64,000 nucleotides of DNA from Portulaca oleracea (taxonomy: Eukaryota > Streptophyta > Magnoliopsida > Caryophyllales > Portulacaceae), in NCBI GenBank assembly GCA_029582165.1, contig CM055877.1, forward strand, positions 37,726,249 to 37,790,248, read 5' to 3'. The notes beneath the pieces are model-generated. The model saw nothing but the letters and a program-made list of their open reading frames with translations. It had not been told where the DNA came from and did not search any database. Position 1 is the first letter of the stretch. Every line of letters starts with the position of its first letter. The position numbers and the translations under genes were made by a program. Positions 35,749-46,966 of the stretch are shown one piece after another.

Positions 35749-36534
35749 CCATTGTTCTAACTCTTTTTAGAACGACATATTTTGGGATATCTCAGATGGT
35801 AGGGTGAGGTTTCTCGCGGATTTTGTGGAATAAGCCAAGGCACATAGTAGGTGTGGGGGAAGTCTATGATTCTATGGATGATAAATCTAGATCCTCGCGG
35901 ATTTTATAGAATTTAAAGATTCAAAGTTTGGATGCAAAGAGGTAGATGCAAACTAGGAGTCCTCGCGGATTTTCAGAGTATAAACAATTTTCTGGAATTT
36001 TTGTCACAGAAATAATGTGTATGAAGGACTCCCAGTAGATTGAGGTGTGTGCAGATTCAGTTAAACAAATCACAATAGTGGGCCGACATCAAGGTTGGAC
36101 AGTGAAGTCTCTCGCGGATTTTGCAGAGAAGGGAAGAAATTATTCATGATAATGGGCCATTAACAGTGCTTAGTCCGGGGAACAGTGTCAATCCTCGCGG
36201 ATTTGTCAAGTCGTCTGGGCCAATTAAAGGCCCGAGTCATTATTCGCATGGGGGCTTGTTATGTAAATTTTGGTGTAATCAGAATTTAATTGCTTCCTAC
36301 AATATTTATAGAAATTTTCTTTTGTGTTGACCACAGCTCAATGTCTTTCTTTATCTGTTGTGTCTTGCATTTCATTTAGTTTCTCTTTAAAAAAAAAAAG
36401 AAAGAGTAACAAACAAAAGCATAATAATTCAGGACATACATTAGCATTTGCATCAATGTCTGCATCTAGGATGGTTCATGAGTCGAATAACAAACAAGTC
36501 AACAGCTGTTTAAGCATTATACATGGATTTTTTT
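35749..36534. other. Spacer between the two antisense genes
   Basis: Non-coding, with five TCGCGGAT motifs (35814, 35895, 35963, 36112, 36195). It would hold the promoter of gene B and the 3' end of gene A, if these are real transcription units. Confidence 0.6.
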
Positions 36535-39416
36535 TTAATCATCCTCTTCATCAGAGACTAAGTCTATAAATTCCTGGCTTGAAAAACCGAAGCGTCTGCC
36601 CGTCAATGTAGGAGTGGGGTTTTCTCCAGTGAAGTAGTTCCACTCGTCAGCTGCCCAGGAAGAAGGTTGAGGAGTTGAGTCAGGACGATACTCTTCTGCA
36701 GCAGGTTCCTCGGCCCATGAAGTATTAGGGGTGTCATAAGTATAAACTCGCCCTGACTCGTCAACATGGTAAGAGCCTGAGTAATGACCTTGCAAGACAG
36801 GAGCCCTTAAGACTGGGGTTAAACTCCAGTCATCACCGTATTATTTCTCAACCGGTTCCTCCTTACCCATGAAGTATGAAGAAGATGAGTTAAAGAAGCT
36901 AGAGGCGCTTTGGGCAGGCATGGCCAAAACAGGAGCCTCAGGAGAAATATCCTTGAACTCTGTAGGTGTTTGATAGGCATCATGGGACCAATCCTGTTGG
37001 TATTCGGGATATCCCTGCGAAATGGACAAGTTGCTGAATAGTTGTTTTAGGGCAATCGTGTCGGTGGACTCACAGGTTTGTGAGGTATCACTTTCACTAA
37101 GATACCTCCCATAGTTGCGAGTCCTAGTTGACCCCCGAGTAGATTTGAAAGCCACGTTGCTAGAAGATCCAGCAGAATCCTCACTTACATCTTCAGGAAT
37201 TGCGGGGATGTTGGGGACATAGTTGCCGTGTTGGGAGCCGTAGATAGTCATTCAGCCACCCTCACCGGAGGGACCGGAACCTTGTTGCGTATAAGGGCCA
37301 AGTTGCGTACCTCCACCCATGTCATAGTCGTCACCATCGTCATCCTCATCGTTATCATCGTCATTTTGACCCCCATGGTCACTTCCGTGATGGCCACCTC
37401 CATAGTGACCACCTCCCCCATGATGACCACCACCACGATGAGGTCCTCTTCTGCCATGACCACCACGTCGGGGTCCAAAACCCATCCGGCGCCGAAATCG
37501 CCTCCTCATATCCTGGAGCTCGTCACAAAGGCCATAAATGAGTGCGTTGGCCTCCATGGTCTGCTCTCGACTCCACTGAAAAGCGAATTTATTCCAAGGT
37601 CAAGCATAAGGAGAGTAAAAAGGGGAAGATGTTCACTGTTGTGGGAATAAAAATCTTACTCCTTGACTGTTTAAGGCTAAGGGGAGCTCTGGGCTGTTTC
37701 TTCTACGTCGTCTCAAACCAAGGGGGTTAGGAACCTCTGGAGTTCCAGTGTCCTGCAGGTTAATCAAATTAGCCACAATGTTTGAGAGTAAAAATAAGAG
37801 TAAATAAATTCTATACTTACCATAGGCCCCATGAGGCGACGACGGATGGAGTATGCATAGTCGGCACCCTCAATCAACAAATTCTCGATGGGAAGCCCCA
37901 TAAGGTTAGCTTCGAGCTCTTCTAGGGTCAGAGAGCGAGGGTAGAACATTTTCGCTGGGGGGTCTACCGGCACAAGTGGGGGCCATATATGGAGACATTG
38001 ATGGGTCACTACTCTTTCACCGCAATACCAAATGAAAGTGAACGGGCCTTTAAATAGGATCATTCGACAGTTAATATCTTGCAGGGTATCGAGGTCAGGA
38101 AGTTGATCCTCAGTGACCTCATAGGCAGCCCAAGGATTTAGTGCACCATGAACATATATTAGATGAGGTTATAACAGTGAAACAACAAGATGAAGGAGGA
38201 AATAAAGGGGTCATACCTGTCCGAGATTGTTTAAAAGTCCACGGAAAAGCTCCAGGTGCTCTACTCTGCGCTTTCTCTCTAACAAATCTTCGCTAACCCA
38301 ACGAAGAGCGATCGGGAAAACATGTTCGGCAGTGTATTTCGGAGATAATCCTTCGAAATACTCGTAGAACCAAATCTGTGTAAAATGAGTGAGGTTAGTA
38401 CTTGGTTTTCAGTGAAAAGGACAATGATAGGGAAATGATGTACCTCAATAACTTTCCACAAGCCAGAAAGGTAAGTGTTGTTCTTGTCAATTTTTGATTT
38501 CGGGACTCAAACCCCAGAACGAAGTCCACGGAAAAGGCATGTGTAAGCAGCGGCACCCCATGCTAGATTACTTAGGTTGTCAAGATCCTCTAGATTCTCC
38601 AAGTAATCAAAGTATCCACGACCACCGCGTTCCGCGAAAATCGTGGTACTAATGAAGATGGCCAGTATTACTCGTCGTCTCTGATCTTCGGTATAATTAT
38701 AGTCCCAAAAGTTCCCCTTTTGAACTTTGTCGAAGAGAATGGAGTATCTGAAGCTGCGATTGTCGTCCACATTTGCCATTATGGGACCGAACAACTCTAA
38801 TTGCCGGTTCTTGTTACGGCCTAAATCGTTGGAGTATCGGAGAGGATCACCACCAAAGGACAATCCAGTGATCATCGCAAAATCTAAAGGTGCGATAGTC
38901 ATTTCACATAGGGGGGAAATAAGAAGTATTCGTCGTGTCCCAAAAGCGTTCGCTTAGGGCACGTATGACACAATGGCCGGTGGGCTCTCGCATGGCCTGT
39001 AGGGAATTAAGTAGATGACCAAACTCCACTTCCTGAATTATTTCTTTGGCCAGGTAGTCAAGTTGTTCCAGTTCGTCCAAGAGTTTCATCACTTTTCCGT
39101 TAGCCCCACAGGCTTGAACATTGTCAGCCTGCAAGGCAACAAAACATGAGGGAAAAGTCAACTTAAGAATTTGTCAAGATTAAGCATAGTTATCTATATA
39201 TCTCCCTCTTTGTCACATAGGGAGGAATAAGCAGAAATTACGTACCGGAATCTGGGATGCATGGTGAGAAATGTGCATGGTACGACAGTACAAAAGGTCG
39301 TTGTTGTCCCATTGATCGGGGCCAGCCCACTCTTTACCCATATTACCTTTCTGGGCAATATTGGCTGCCCATGCTGCTTTCTTTGGATGGTACTTTCCAG
39401 GTTTTGTAGACGTCAT
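36535..39416 (-). pseudogene. Antisense gene A in the Tat element: plant mobile domain protein with introns
   Basis: Minus strand. Exon 1 39416-39246 (MTSTKPGKYHPKKAAWA). Exon 2 39128-38444 (MKLLDELEQLDYLAKE, FGHLLNSLQAMREPTGHCVI, IAPLDFAMITGLSFGGDPL, FISTTIFAERG, WGAAAYTCLFRGL). Exon 3 38375-38217 (WFYEYFEGLSPKY). Exon 4 about 38140-37821. Exons 5-6 from about 37733 and 37577 with an Arg/Gly/His-rich stretch (RRGGHGRRGPHRGGGHHGG) and an acidic tail to 36535. GT-AG sites fit most joins; the exon 4 acceptor is unclear. The APLDFAMITGL and WGAAAYTCLFRGL motifs are plant mobile domain style. A one-base insertion in a C run near 38926 and TGA/TAA stops near 38507, 37252 and 36841 inactivate it. 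No TCGCGGAT lies in it. Confidence 0.65.
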
Positions 39417-41922
39417 TGTTGAATACTGTAAGCAAGATTACGAACCGTGATTAATTACTTGTAGGTTCCGAATAAAATAATAGACCTCTCAAATGCTCAA
39501 ATAAAGCCTGAAAAAATAAGGTGGGCCAGTCTATTAGCCAACATTTTGGAGTGGGTTATAGATGTGATTTTCTTTTCTATTGAGTTGATTTAAATATCGG
39601 TAAGGTCAAAACAAATTCTTGTAGATCCAATTTCTGACCTGTTCGATGTTTTGAAAAATGTAGTCCAAAAAATAGTTGGGTCGAGCCAACAGAATTCTCG
39701 CGGATTTGGTTTCTTACCCAAGCTATTTTGGACCCTTTATGGTACAGTTCTAAACAGAGTTCTTCGTGGGTTTGACAGCAAAATGAAGCAAAAAAGTGTA
39801 ACTGGGCTCCTCGCGGATTTCAGCTGCAAAATGAGCATGAAAGGTCAACGTTGTGGGGATTAATTTTCTGAAACATAATACATCCAAAACTTGATCCTAG
39901 CATATTTGGGTTCAAGACTTGATAGCATGTTGAGAATTAAAAAAATATATAAGACATGTGCACAGGTTCTGTTAGATTCTTGTGGATTTATCACCTCACA
40001 CATAGTATATTTTGTTGGAAGATTTTATAATTTGACTTTATCCAAAGGAAATTTTGGCTCACGTGCCCGGGAATACTTGAAATCCACGAGGATTTGTATC
40101 CCAACACTCATCATTTTCTAACAAAAAACCCCACGCAGTTTTTTTTTAACGGCCTCAAGAATTGAGTATCTCGCGGATTTTGGCTTTGGTTACCAAAAAA
40201 AAAAAATTCCAAACCGAAATTGAAACTCCTCACGGATTTTGGCTTTGGTTACAAATTGCAGCACAACTCAGTACATTTTCAGCTTAATCTCAAGCCAGTT
40301 TCTCGCGGATTTCACTCTATGCAGCAGCCCATCAGCTCAAATTAAAAGCAACAATTCAAAGTTGAGTTGAAGAACTTACTTAGTTGCTGATTTACAGCTG
40401 AGTATCTCGCGGATTTCACAGAAGCAAATCTCGCGGACTTCAAAATCTGCACATAATAGCGGGAATCTGATGAATTTCTGGAATTGTAACTGAATTTCTC
40501 GCGGATTTCATCCATACAAAGTGTCAAAAAAAAAAAGAGTTTCCCAAACTGAAAAATCTCGCGGATTTGTCTGATAAGTTCGGCCAATTTTTTTCGAAAA
40601 TCTGAGTTTAACAAGCATGGAGTCAAAATTTTGAAAATGTAGAGTTCACTCGAAGTGGAGAAAACATGGGAATCTCGCGGATTTCATTAGAAGACAAGAC
40701 TGAAGCTCAAAGTTTGATTGAAAGAAAAATACACGATTGCAATTTAGCTCAGCTTCTCGCGGATTTCATTCGAAAATCTGTCAAATTTTGGCAGCTCAAG
40801 CTCGATCTGCAGGAGCTCTCGCGGATCTGGTTGGTTTTTGAAGAAACAAAGCCCAAATTTTGAACAGCTGGAACAGGAATGGCTTGACTGTTCAGTGGTT
40901 TCTCGCGGATTTGTGCTTTGAAACTGTCAAAAAAAAAAGAAGCAGAAATCAACTTCTTAAAGTTGACAGCTTGAAGAGTTACGCGGATTTCTGCCCAAAA
41001 ATCCACCAAATTTTCGAAAGTTCGTTGTAGAAATTGGGGTTTAGTACGCTGACCACCTCGCAGATTTAGGTAGAGTTCAACTTACTTGAGTTCTTACGGA
41101 TCTGGGCAGTTCGATTTTGAGCAACTTCTTGCGGATTTCACCAAAATCCTGTCGAAGATGAAGCTTTATGAAGAATTCAAGCAAAATCGGAGTAATCTCC
41201 TCACGGATTTGCCGGGCTTGGGCATGCGTGGGTCTCTTGTGTGGGTGAAAATGCAAATGTTGGAGCTCAAGGTTGAAGATGCCAAGGTTGGGGGTACTAG
41301 AAATGCAGATAAGGTTGGAATGTTGGGATAATGAGTGGCCAAGAAACATTGAAGGGAAGTATTCTTTTCACCACTTTTCATTATTATTGCTATTATTTTT
41401 TATCTTTATTAATTTTTTATTTTTTTATTTTTTATTTTTTTATTTTTATTTTATTTTTATTATTTATTTATCATTATTCCTTATATTTTATTTTATTTTT
41501 ATTTTATTTTATTTTTCTTTATTTTATATGCTCATAAACTTTATTTTCAGGTGAATAATCACATCAAGCCTGGACAATATCCAACAACTAAGCTAGCAGC
41601 GGACTAACTCCGGATAATTTTCAGTATTCAAGCTACCCTTGAATAATCAAGCCTGGACGATATCCAGCAACCAAGTCAGCATCGGACTACCTCCGGTCAA
41701 ATTTCTGTTATTCAAGCTACCCTTGGATAATTTAGCTTGCACAATATCCAGCAACCAAGTCAGCATCAGACTACCTCCGGTCAAATTTCTGTTATTCAAG
41801 CTACCCTTGGATAATTTAGCTTGCACAATATCCAGCAATCAAATTGGTAGCGGACTACCTCCGACTGACTATCAGCATTTTCAAAGATGTTTACTTTGAC
41901 ATTCGCCTTACTCAGGCTCTGT
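39417..41922 (+). other. Distal 3' non-coding region of the Tat element
   Basis: No gene. It carries the densest run of TCGCGGAT motifs (40171 to 40903, ten exact copies in 730 bp), a poly-T/A tract near 41390-41540, and three tandem copies of about 100 bp (CTTGGATAATTTAGCTTGCACAATATCCAGCAA style) at about 41560-41880. It may also hold the promoter of antisense gene A. Confidence 0.7.
41560..41880. repeat. Tandem repeat of about 100 bp, about three copies
   Basis: Copies share CAATATCCAGCAACCAAG, then CGGACTACCTCCGGTCAAAT, then TTATTCAAGCTACCCTTG. It lies just upstream of the polypurine tract. Confidence 0.85.
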
Positions 41923-41924
41923 CA

Positions 41925-41938
41925 AAGTGGGGGCTAAC
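41925..41938 (+). other. Polypurine tract of the Tat element
   Basis: AAGTGGGGGCTAAC directly before the 3' LTR. Confidence 0.8.
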
Positions 41939-43399
41939 TGTAGACACTGAAAATTTGAGCTCAATTTCAGATAAATTTTCGCGGATTTCATAGTCGGGAC
42001 CAGGAAAAAATTCTCGCAGATTTTGCAATTTTGGCCCAGACAAAGTTCTCGCGGATTTTGCATTTTTGGCCCAGATAAATTTTCGTGGATTTTGCATTTT
42101 TGCCCAGTCAGATTCTCGCGGATTCCGATTTGAATTCAGATGAAATGGGTGGGATTTTTGTCCCCAGTCAACTGGTAGTTAGCTTGGTCAAGTGAACTGT
42201 CTTTCCCCACTACTCCCACTATGTGAAGTCTCGCGGATTTGCTGGGGTGAGGGAGAAGCAACTGCTGTAGATAAACTCTCAGACATCCTGTCTATAAATG
42301 GGAAGTTCTGGCAGATTTTGCAGGAGGGAAAAACTCGGGTATAGGTGAACTTCAAAATATAGAATATCAAAAAAGTTCAAGTTGCATTTTCTTTAGCTAG
42401 AAGATTCTCGCGGATTTAGTGGGTGTGAAGACTTTGCCAAGTGCTTTGATCTGAGTCGGGAAACAGAAGCCGGAAATTCTCGCAGATCCTAGCAGGAGGA
42501 GTTGGTAACTTTGCTTTTTTTTGTTCTTCTGATTTGTAACCATGTAGATCTAACAACCCGCCCACTGTAACCTTTTTTTTTATTATTTTTGTTTCATTTC
42601 CGCTCGGATGCTTGCTTTTCCTTTTTGCTTTGTTCGCATGTTCCAATTTTTAAAATCGTGTGACAACTTTTGTGTTTCGTTTTTTTTTTTAAGAAAAGAC
42701 CCGACCTAGTAAAGGCCGCCACGGCAGGAGATGCAAGGGCATCCCCTTTGCCTCGACACCTTTACCCCCGATCCTGACTCGGTTCGAAGATCGTGGAGTC
42801 ATTACTCGTCATTTTGTTGGTTTTTTTAAAACTAACTGGCGACTCCGTGTTTTCCATCCCGGGCATTTTTTTTTTTGTTTAGTAATCTTTTCATTCTGAA
42901 GATTACTTTCGAAAGTATTGTTATGCCTTTTGCTTGAAGTTGGGGCGGAAGTCATCCGATTTTGGGAACTTCGGATCCTCGCGGATCAACTGTCTCACGG
43001 GCCTGGATCTTCACGGATTTGGCAGCCGGTGGGGTCGGTGGATTCTCACAGATCCCATGATTCACAGCCTCAGGATGACCTTTGTTGCAACTCCAAGTGA
43101 TTTATTGCAATTTTGGGCCATGTCCAATTCTGTTCCTAAGACTGGGATGCGCGAGGATCCAAGTCTCAGAAAATTAGAATTGAGCTTGACCCCGATTTGT
43201 GAAGTGTTGACAATATTCTAAAAAGTCATTGGAAAAGAAATTTAATTAAACAAATTTAAAATAACCCGGAGTGGAGGTAAAAAAAAATACATTTGTGCAA
43301 AAATAATCATACGTGCACCCTAGGAAATATAAGCAAAGCAACCCTACGTCGACTCGACGCTCCGTGGGGGACCGTGCCCTCCGGGCCGCAGGCCCTACA
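41939..43399 (+). repeat. 3' LTR of the Tat element
   Basis: 1461 bp, colinear with the 5' LTR but short of one or two of its motif-bearing subrepeats. Confidence 0.92.
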
Positions 43400-44837
43400 G
43401 TATGTCATACTTCCTTAAACTTTAATTATAAAACATAAATTATTATTACACGCATCTAATAGCTAGAGGAAAGAAAGAAAAAAAATTCTAGAAAATAATA
43501 AATCCCAAACTCAAAGAACCTGACAGGGGACAAAATGGACCCAAACTAAAATAATGACTAATTAGACAAACTTGTTACTTGTTTAATATCTTCTTTCATT
43601 ACAAAAATGAAATTATCACTTTGACATTTAATAAATAAATGAATATTTCCCAAATTTAATATGTGATAGACATACTATGAATGTTATCGACTATATTTTA
43701 AAACTATATATATAAATTTTAATATCAAATATTTTAAAATGAATTAAATTTTGGCTTTTTCGACAATAAATACTTGAAGATACAAATACTAAACAAGACC
43801 ATCATTAAATTAGATTTTTGTTGTGAACTAAATTTTTTTGGGTTTAAAATCAGTATTTAACCAAGGTTGAAAACTTTTAATTTGTCAGACCATAACAAAA
43901 AATTAAAAAAATTAAATTTAAAAAAACTACCAAAATTTGAAAATAATCAATGTCAAAAAATTTAAAAATAAATTTCAATTAAACATTAATAAAAAAAAGT
44001 GAAAAATTTACAAAAACTATTAACGAATTATAAATTAATAAAACAATAAAAAAATTGAAATTTAATAAAATCTAAATTAAAATAACTAACTAATTATAAA
44101 TTTAAAAATTAAAATAAATAATTTATTTAAAATTTAACAATTAAAAGTTGAAGAATTAAAAAATGATTTGAAAATTCAAAAGGCTATAAAAAATTCAGAA
44201 CAATTCAAAAATATAAAAAATAACAATTAAACAATTAACATTTAAAAATTAAAAATTATATAAAGAAAAAAATTGAAAATTTAAATCAAATAATTATATT
44301 AAAAAAAATCATAAATTTTCAAACTTTGATTTAAACCCAAAAAAATTTGGTTGACACCAAAAATCTAATTTAATGATGTTTTTTATTATTACTTGTATCT
44401 TCAAGTTTTTATTGTCGAAAAAGCCAATATTTAAATTAATTTCATAATCTTTGTTGGTAAAATTTAAGTACACACATTTATAATATGTACCACATTCATA
44501 ATATGTCTATCATATACTACATTTTGAAAATATTTATTTATTAATTAAATGTCGAAGTGATTATTTATTTTCTCTAATAAAATAAGGTATACATCGAATA
44601 ATAAAATTGTCTAATTAGTTATTCTTCGTTTGAGCCCACTTTTCCACCATCGAATCTTATGTGGTTGATATTTGTTAATTTTGAAAACTTTGTACCTTTC
44701 TTCCTCTAACTATGTTAGATGGGTATAATAATACTTTACATCTTATAATTAAAGTTTTAAGGAAGGGTAATCTGGAAATATTATACACCACGCTTCACGT
44801 CCATTTAGCTTTTTCGATTTTAAAAGTATGCCATAGT

Positions 44838-45103
44838 GGCCCCGTTCTTTTATGCGGTGCGGTGCGGTGCAGTTGCGGTGTGGTGGAATTTTAAAAAGTG
44901 TAGTGGGTTGTGATAAGCTGTGGTAGGTGTGGTAGGTGAGGAAAGAGAATGTAAAAAGTAGAGGAGAAAAGTGAGGAGAGAGAAAAGTAAAAAGATATTT
45001 TGGTAATGATTTATGGTAAAGTGTAGTGAATAGTGGTAACATATTTACTAGTACGGTTTGGTGCAATACTACACCACGCGGTACCGCATAAAAGAACGGG
45101 GCC
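44838..45103. mobile_element. MITE with 21-bp perfect terminal inverted repeats
   Basis: Begins GGCCCCGTTCTTTTATGCGG and ends with the exact reverse complement. It is 266 bp, with G/A-rich filler and no coding. The GGCC-start termini suggest a PIF/Harbinger or hAT-like type. A target duplication is not clear because the surrounding array unit lost some sequence at this site. Confidence 0.85.
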
Positions 45104-46966
45104 TAAATATTTCCAAATTTAGTATGTGATAGCTAGACATACTAAGAATGTTGTCGAATATATTTTAAAACAATATATATAAATATTAATATCAAATATT
45201 TTAAAACGCATTTGAATTTTGGCTTTTTCGACAATAAACACTTGCATACACAAATAATAAACAAGACCATCGTTAAATTATATTTTTGTTGTGACCTAAA
45301 TTTTTTTGGGTTTAAAATAAGTATTTAACCAGAGTTGAAAAACTTTTGATTTGTTGGACCATGTGAAAAAATTAAAAAATTTAAATTTATAAAAACTACA
45401 AAAATATTTAAAAAATAAATGGTAGAAATTTTAAAAATAAATTTTAATTATAGATTATTAAAATATTGTAATAGTTATAAAAATTATAACCAATTAAAAC
45501 CTTTTATAAAAGACAATTGAAAAATAAAAAATATCAAAATTAAAATATTTAAAAAATTATAAATTTAAAAATAAAAAATAAAAAATAAAAAATTTAATTT
45601 ATTTAAAATTTAATCATTAAAAGATGAAGAATTAAAAAAATAATTAGAAAATTATAAAGCTATAAAAAAATTCAGAACAATTAAAAAATATAAAAAAATT
45701 AACAATTAAAAAATTAACAATTAAAAATTCTATAAATAATAAATTGAACATTTAAATCAAATAATTATATTAAACAAATTATAAAAGTTTAACTTTGATA
45801 TAAACCCAAACAAATTTGGTTGACACCAAAAATCTAATTTAATGATGCTTTTGATTATTACTTGTATCTTCATGTGTTTATAGTCGAAAGAGAAAATATT
45901 TAAATTTATTTCATGATATTTGTTGGTAAAATTTAAGTATACACATTTAAAATATGTACAACATTCACAATACGTCTATCATTTACTACATTTTGAAAAT
46001 ACTTACTTATTACTTAAATGTCAAAGTGATAATTTATTTTCCCTAATAAAAAAAAGGTATATAGCGAATAATAAAATTGTCCAATTAGTTACTCTTCGTT
46101 TGGGCCCATTATTTCCACCATCGAATCTTATGTGTTTTATATTTGTTAATTATTAAAATTTTATATCTTTCTTCCTCTAACTATATTAGATGCGTATAAT
46201 AATGATTTACGTCTTATAATTAAAGTTTTAAGGAAGGGATCTGGAAAAATTATACACCATGCTCCACGTCCATTTAGCCTTTTCGGTTTTAAAAGTATGT
46301 CATAGTTTCTTAAACTTTAATTGTAAAACATAAATTATCATTATACGCATCTAATAGTTAGAGGAAAGAAAGAACAAAAATTTTAAAAATGAATAAATCC
46401 CAAACTCAAGAACCTGACTGGGGAAAAAAATGGACCCAAACAAGAAAAATGACCAATTAAACAAATTTGTTATTAGTTGAATATCTTCTTTCATTACAAA
46501 AAAGAAATTATCACTTTGACATTAAATAATAATTAAATATTCCTCAAATTTAGTATGTGATAGACATATTATGAATGTTATTAAATATATTTTAAAACTT
46601 TACATATAAATTTTGATATCAAATATTTTAAAAAGAATTTAAATTTTTGCCTCTTCGACAATAAAAATTTGAAGACACAAATAATAAAAAACCACCATTA
46701 AATTAGATTTTTGTTGTGAACTAAATTTGTTTGACTTTAAAATTAGTATTTAACCAAAGTTGAAAAACTTTTGATTCGTTGTACCATGTGAAAAAACAAA
46801 TAAATTTGAATTTAAAAACTACAAAAAAATAAAAAAATAAATCTTTAAAATTTTAAAAATAAATTTTAAATTAAAGTTAATGAAAAAATTGAAAATGTTA
46901 CAAATTTATGTTGTTGACGTTGCTTAGTGCTTGCTCCAAATCCTCCAAAAAGCGGCAAAACCACGC

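Larger units (their letters stand above)
22364..43399 (+). mobile_element. Complete Tat/Ogre-lineage Ty3/gypsy retrotransposon (21 kb)
   Basis: LTRs of 1529 and 1461 bp (TGTAGACACTG...CCCTACA) are flanked by a perfect 5-bp duplication gtatg (22359-22363 and 43400-43404). The PBS is of the TGGCGACTCC type used by Tat/Ogre elements. Gag, protease, RT, a double RNase H region and integrase follow in order. A long 3' region carries two antisense genes. RT and the second RNase H motifs match Tat. Coding regions contain several stops, frameshifts and a MITE, so the copy is not autonomous now. Confidence 0.93.
21428..46910. repeat. Tandem array of about three 1.43-kb units with internal dyad symmetry (interrupted by the Tat element)
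   Basis: Units begin at about 21428, 43895, 45358 and (partial) 46790, judged by the recurring starts ACTACAAAAAT and AAAAATAAATTTTAATTA. Without the Tat element the first unit is about 1426 bp; the others are 1463 and 1432 bp. Within each unit, one arm (TTGTATCTTCAAG, then TTATTGTCGAAA) recurs inverted in the other (TTTCGACAATAA, then CTTGAAGATACAA). No coding sequence is present. The DNA is extremely A/T-rich. It could be a satellite-like array or tandemly duplicated foldback elements. Confidence 0.75.

Noticed and set aside
37228..37650. Plus-strand 140-residue ORF
   Set aside because: Shadow of the Gly/Arg-rich minus-strand exon of antisense gene A.
41273..41554. Hydrophobic Phe/Tyr-rich ORF resembling a membrane protein
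   Set aside because: Arises from a TTTTA-rich tract; no conserved motif.
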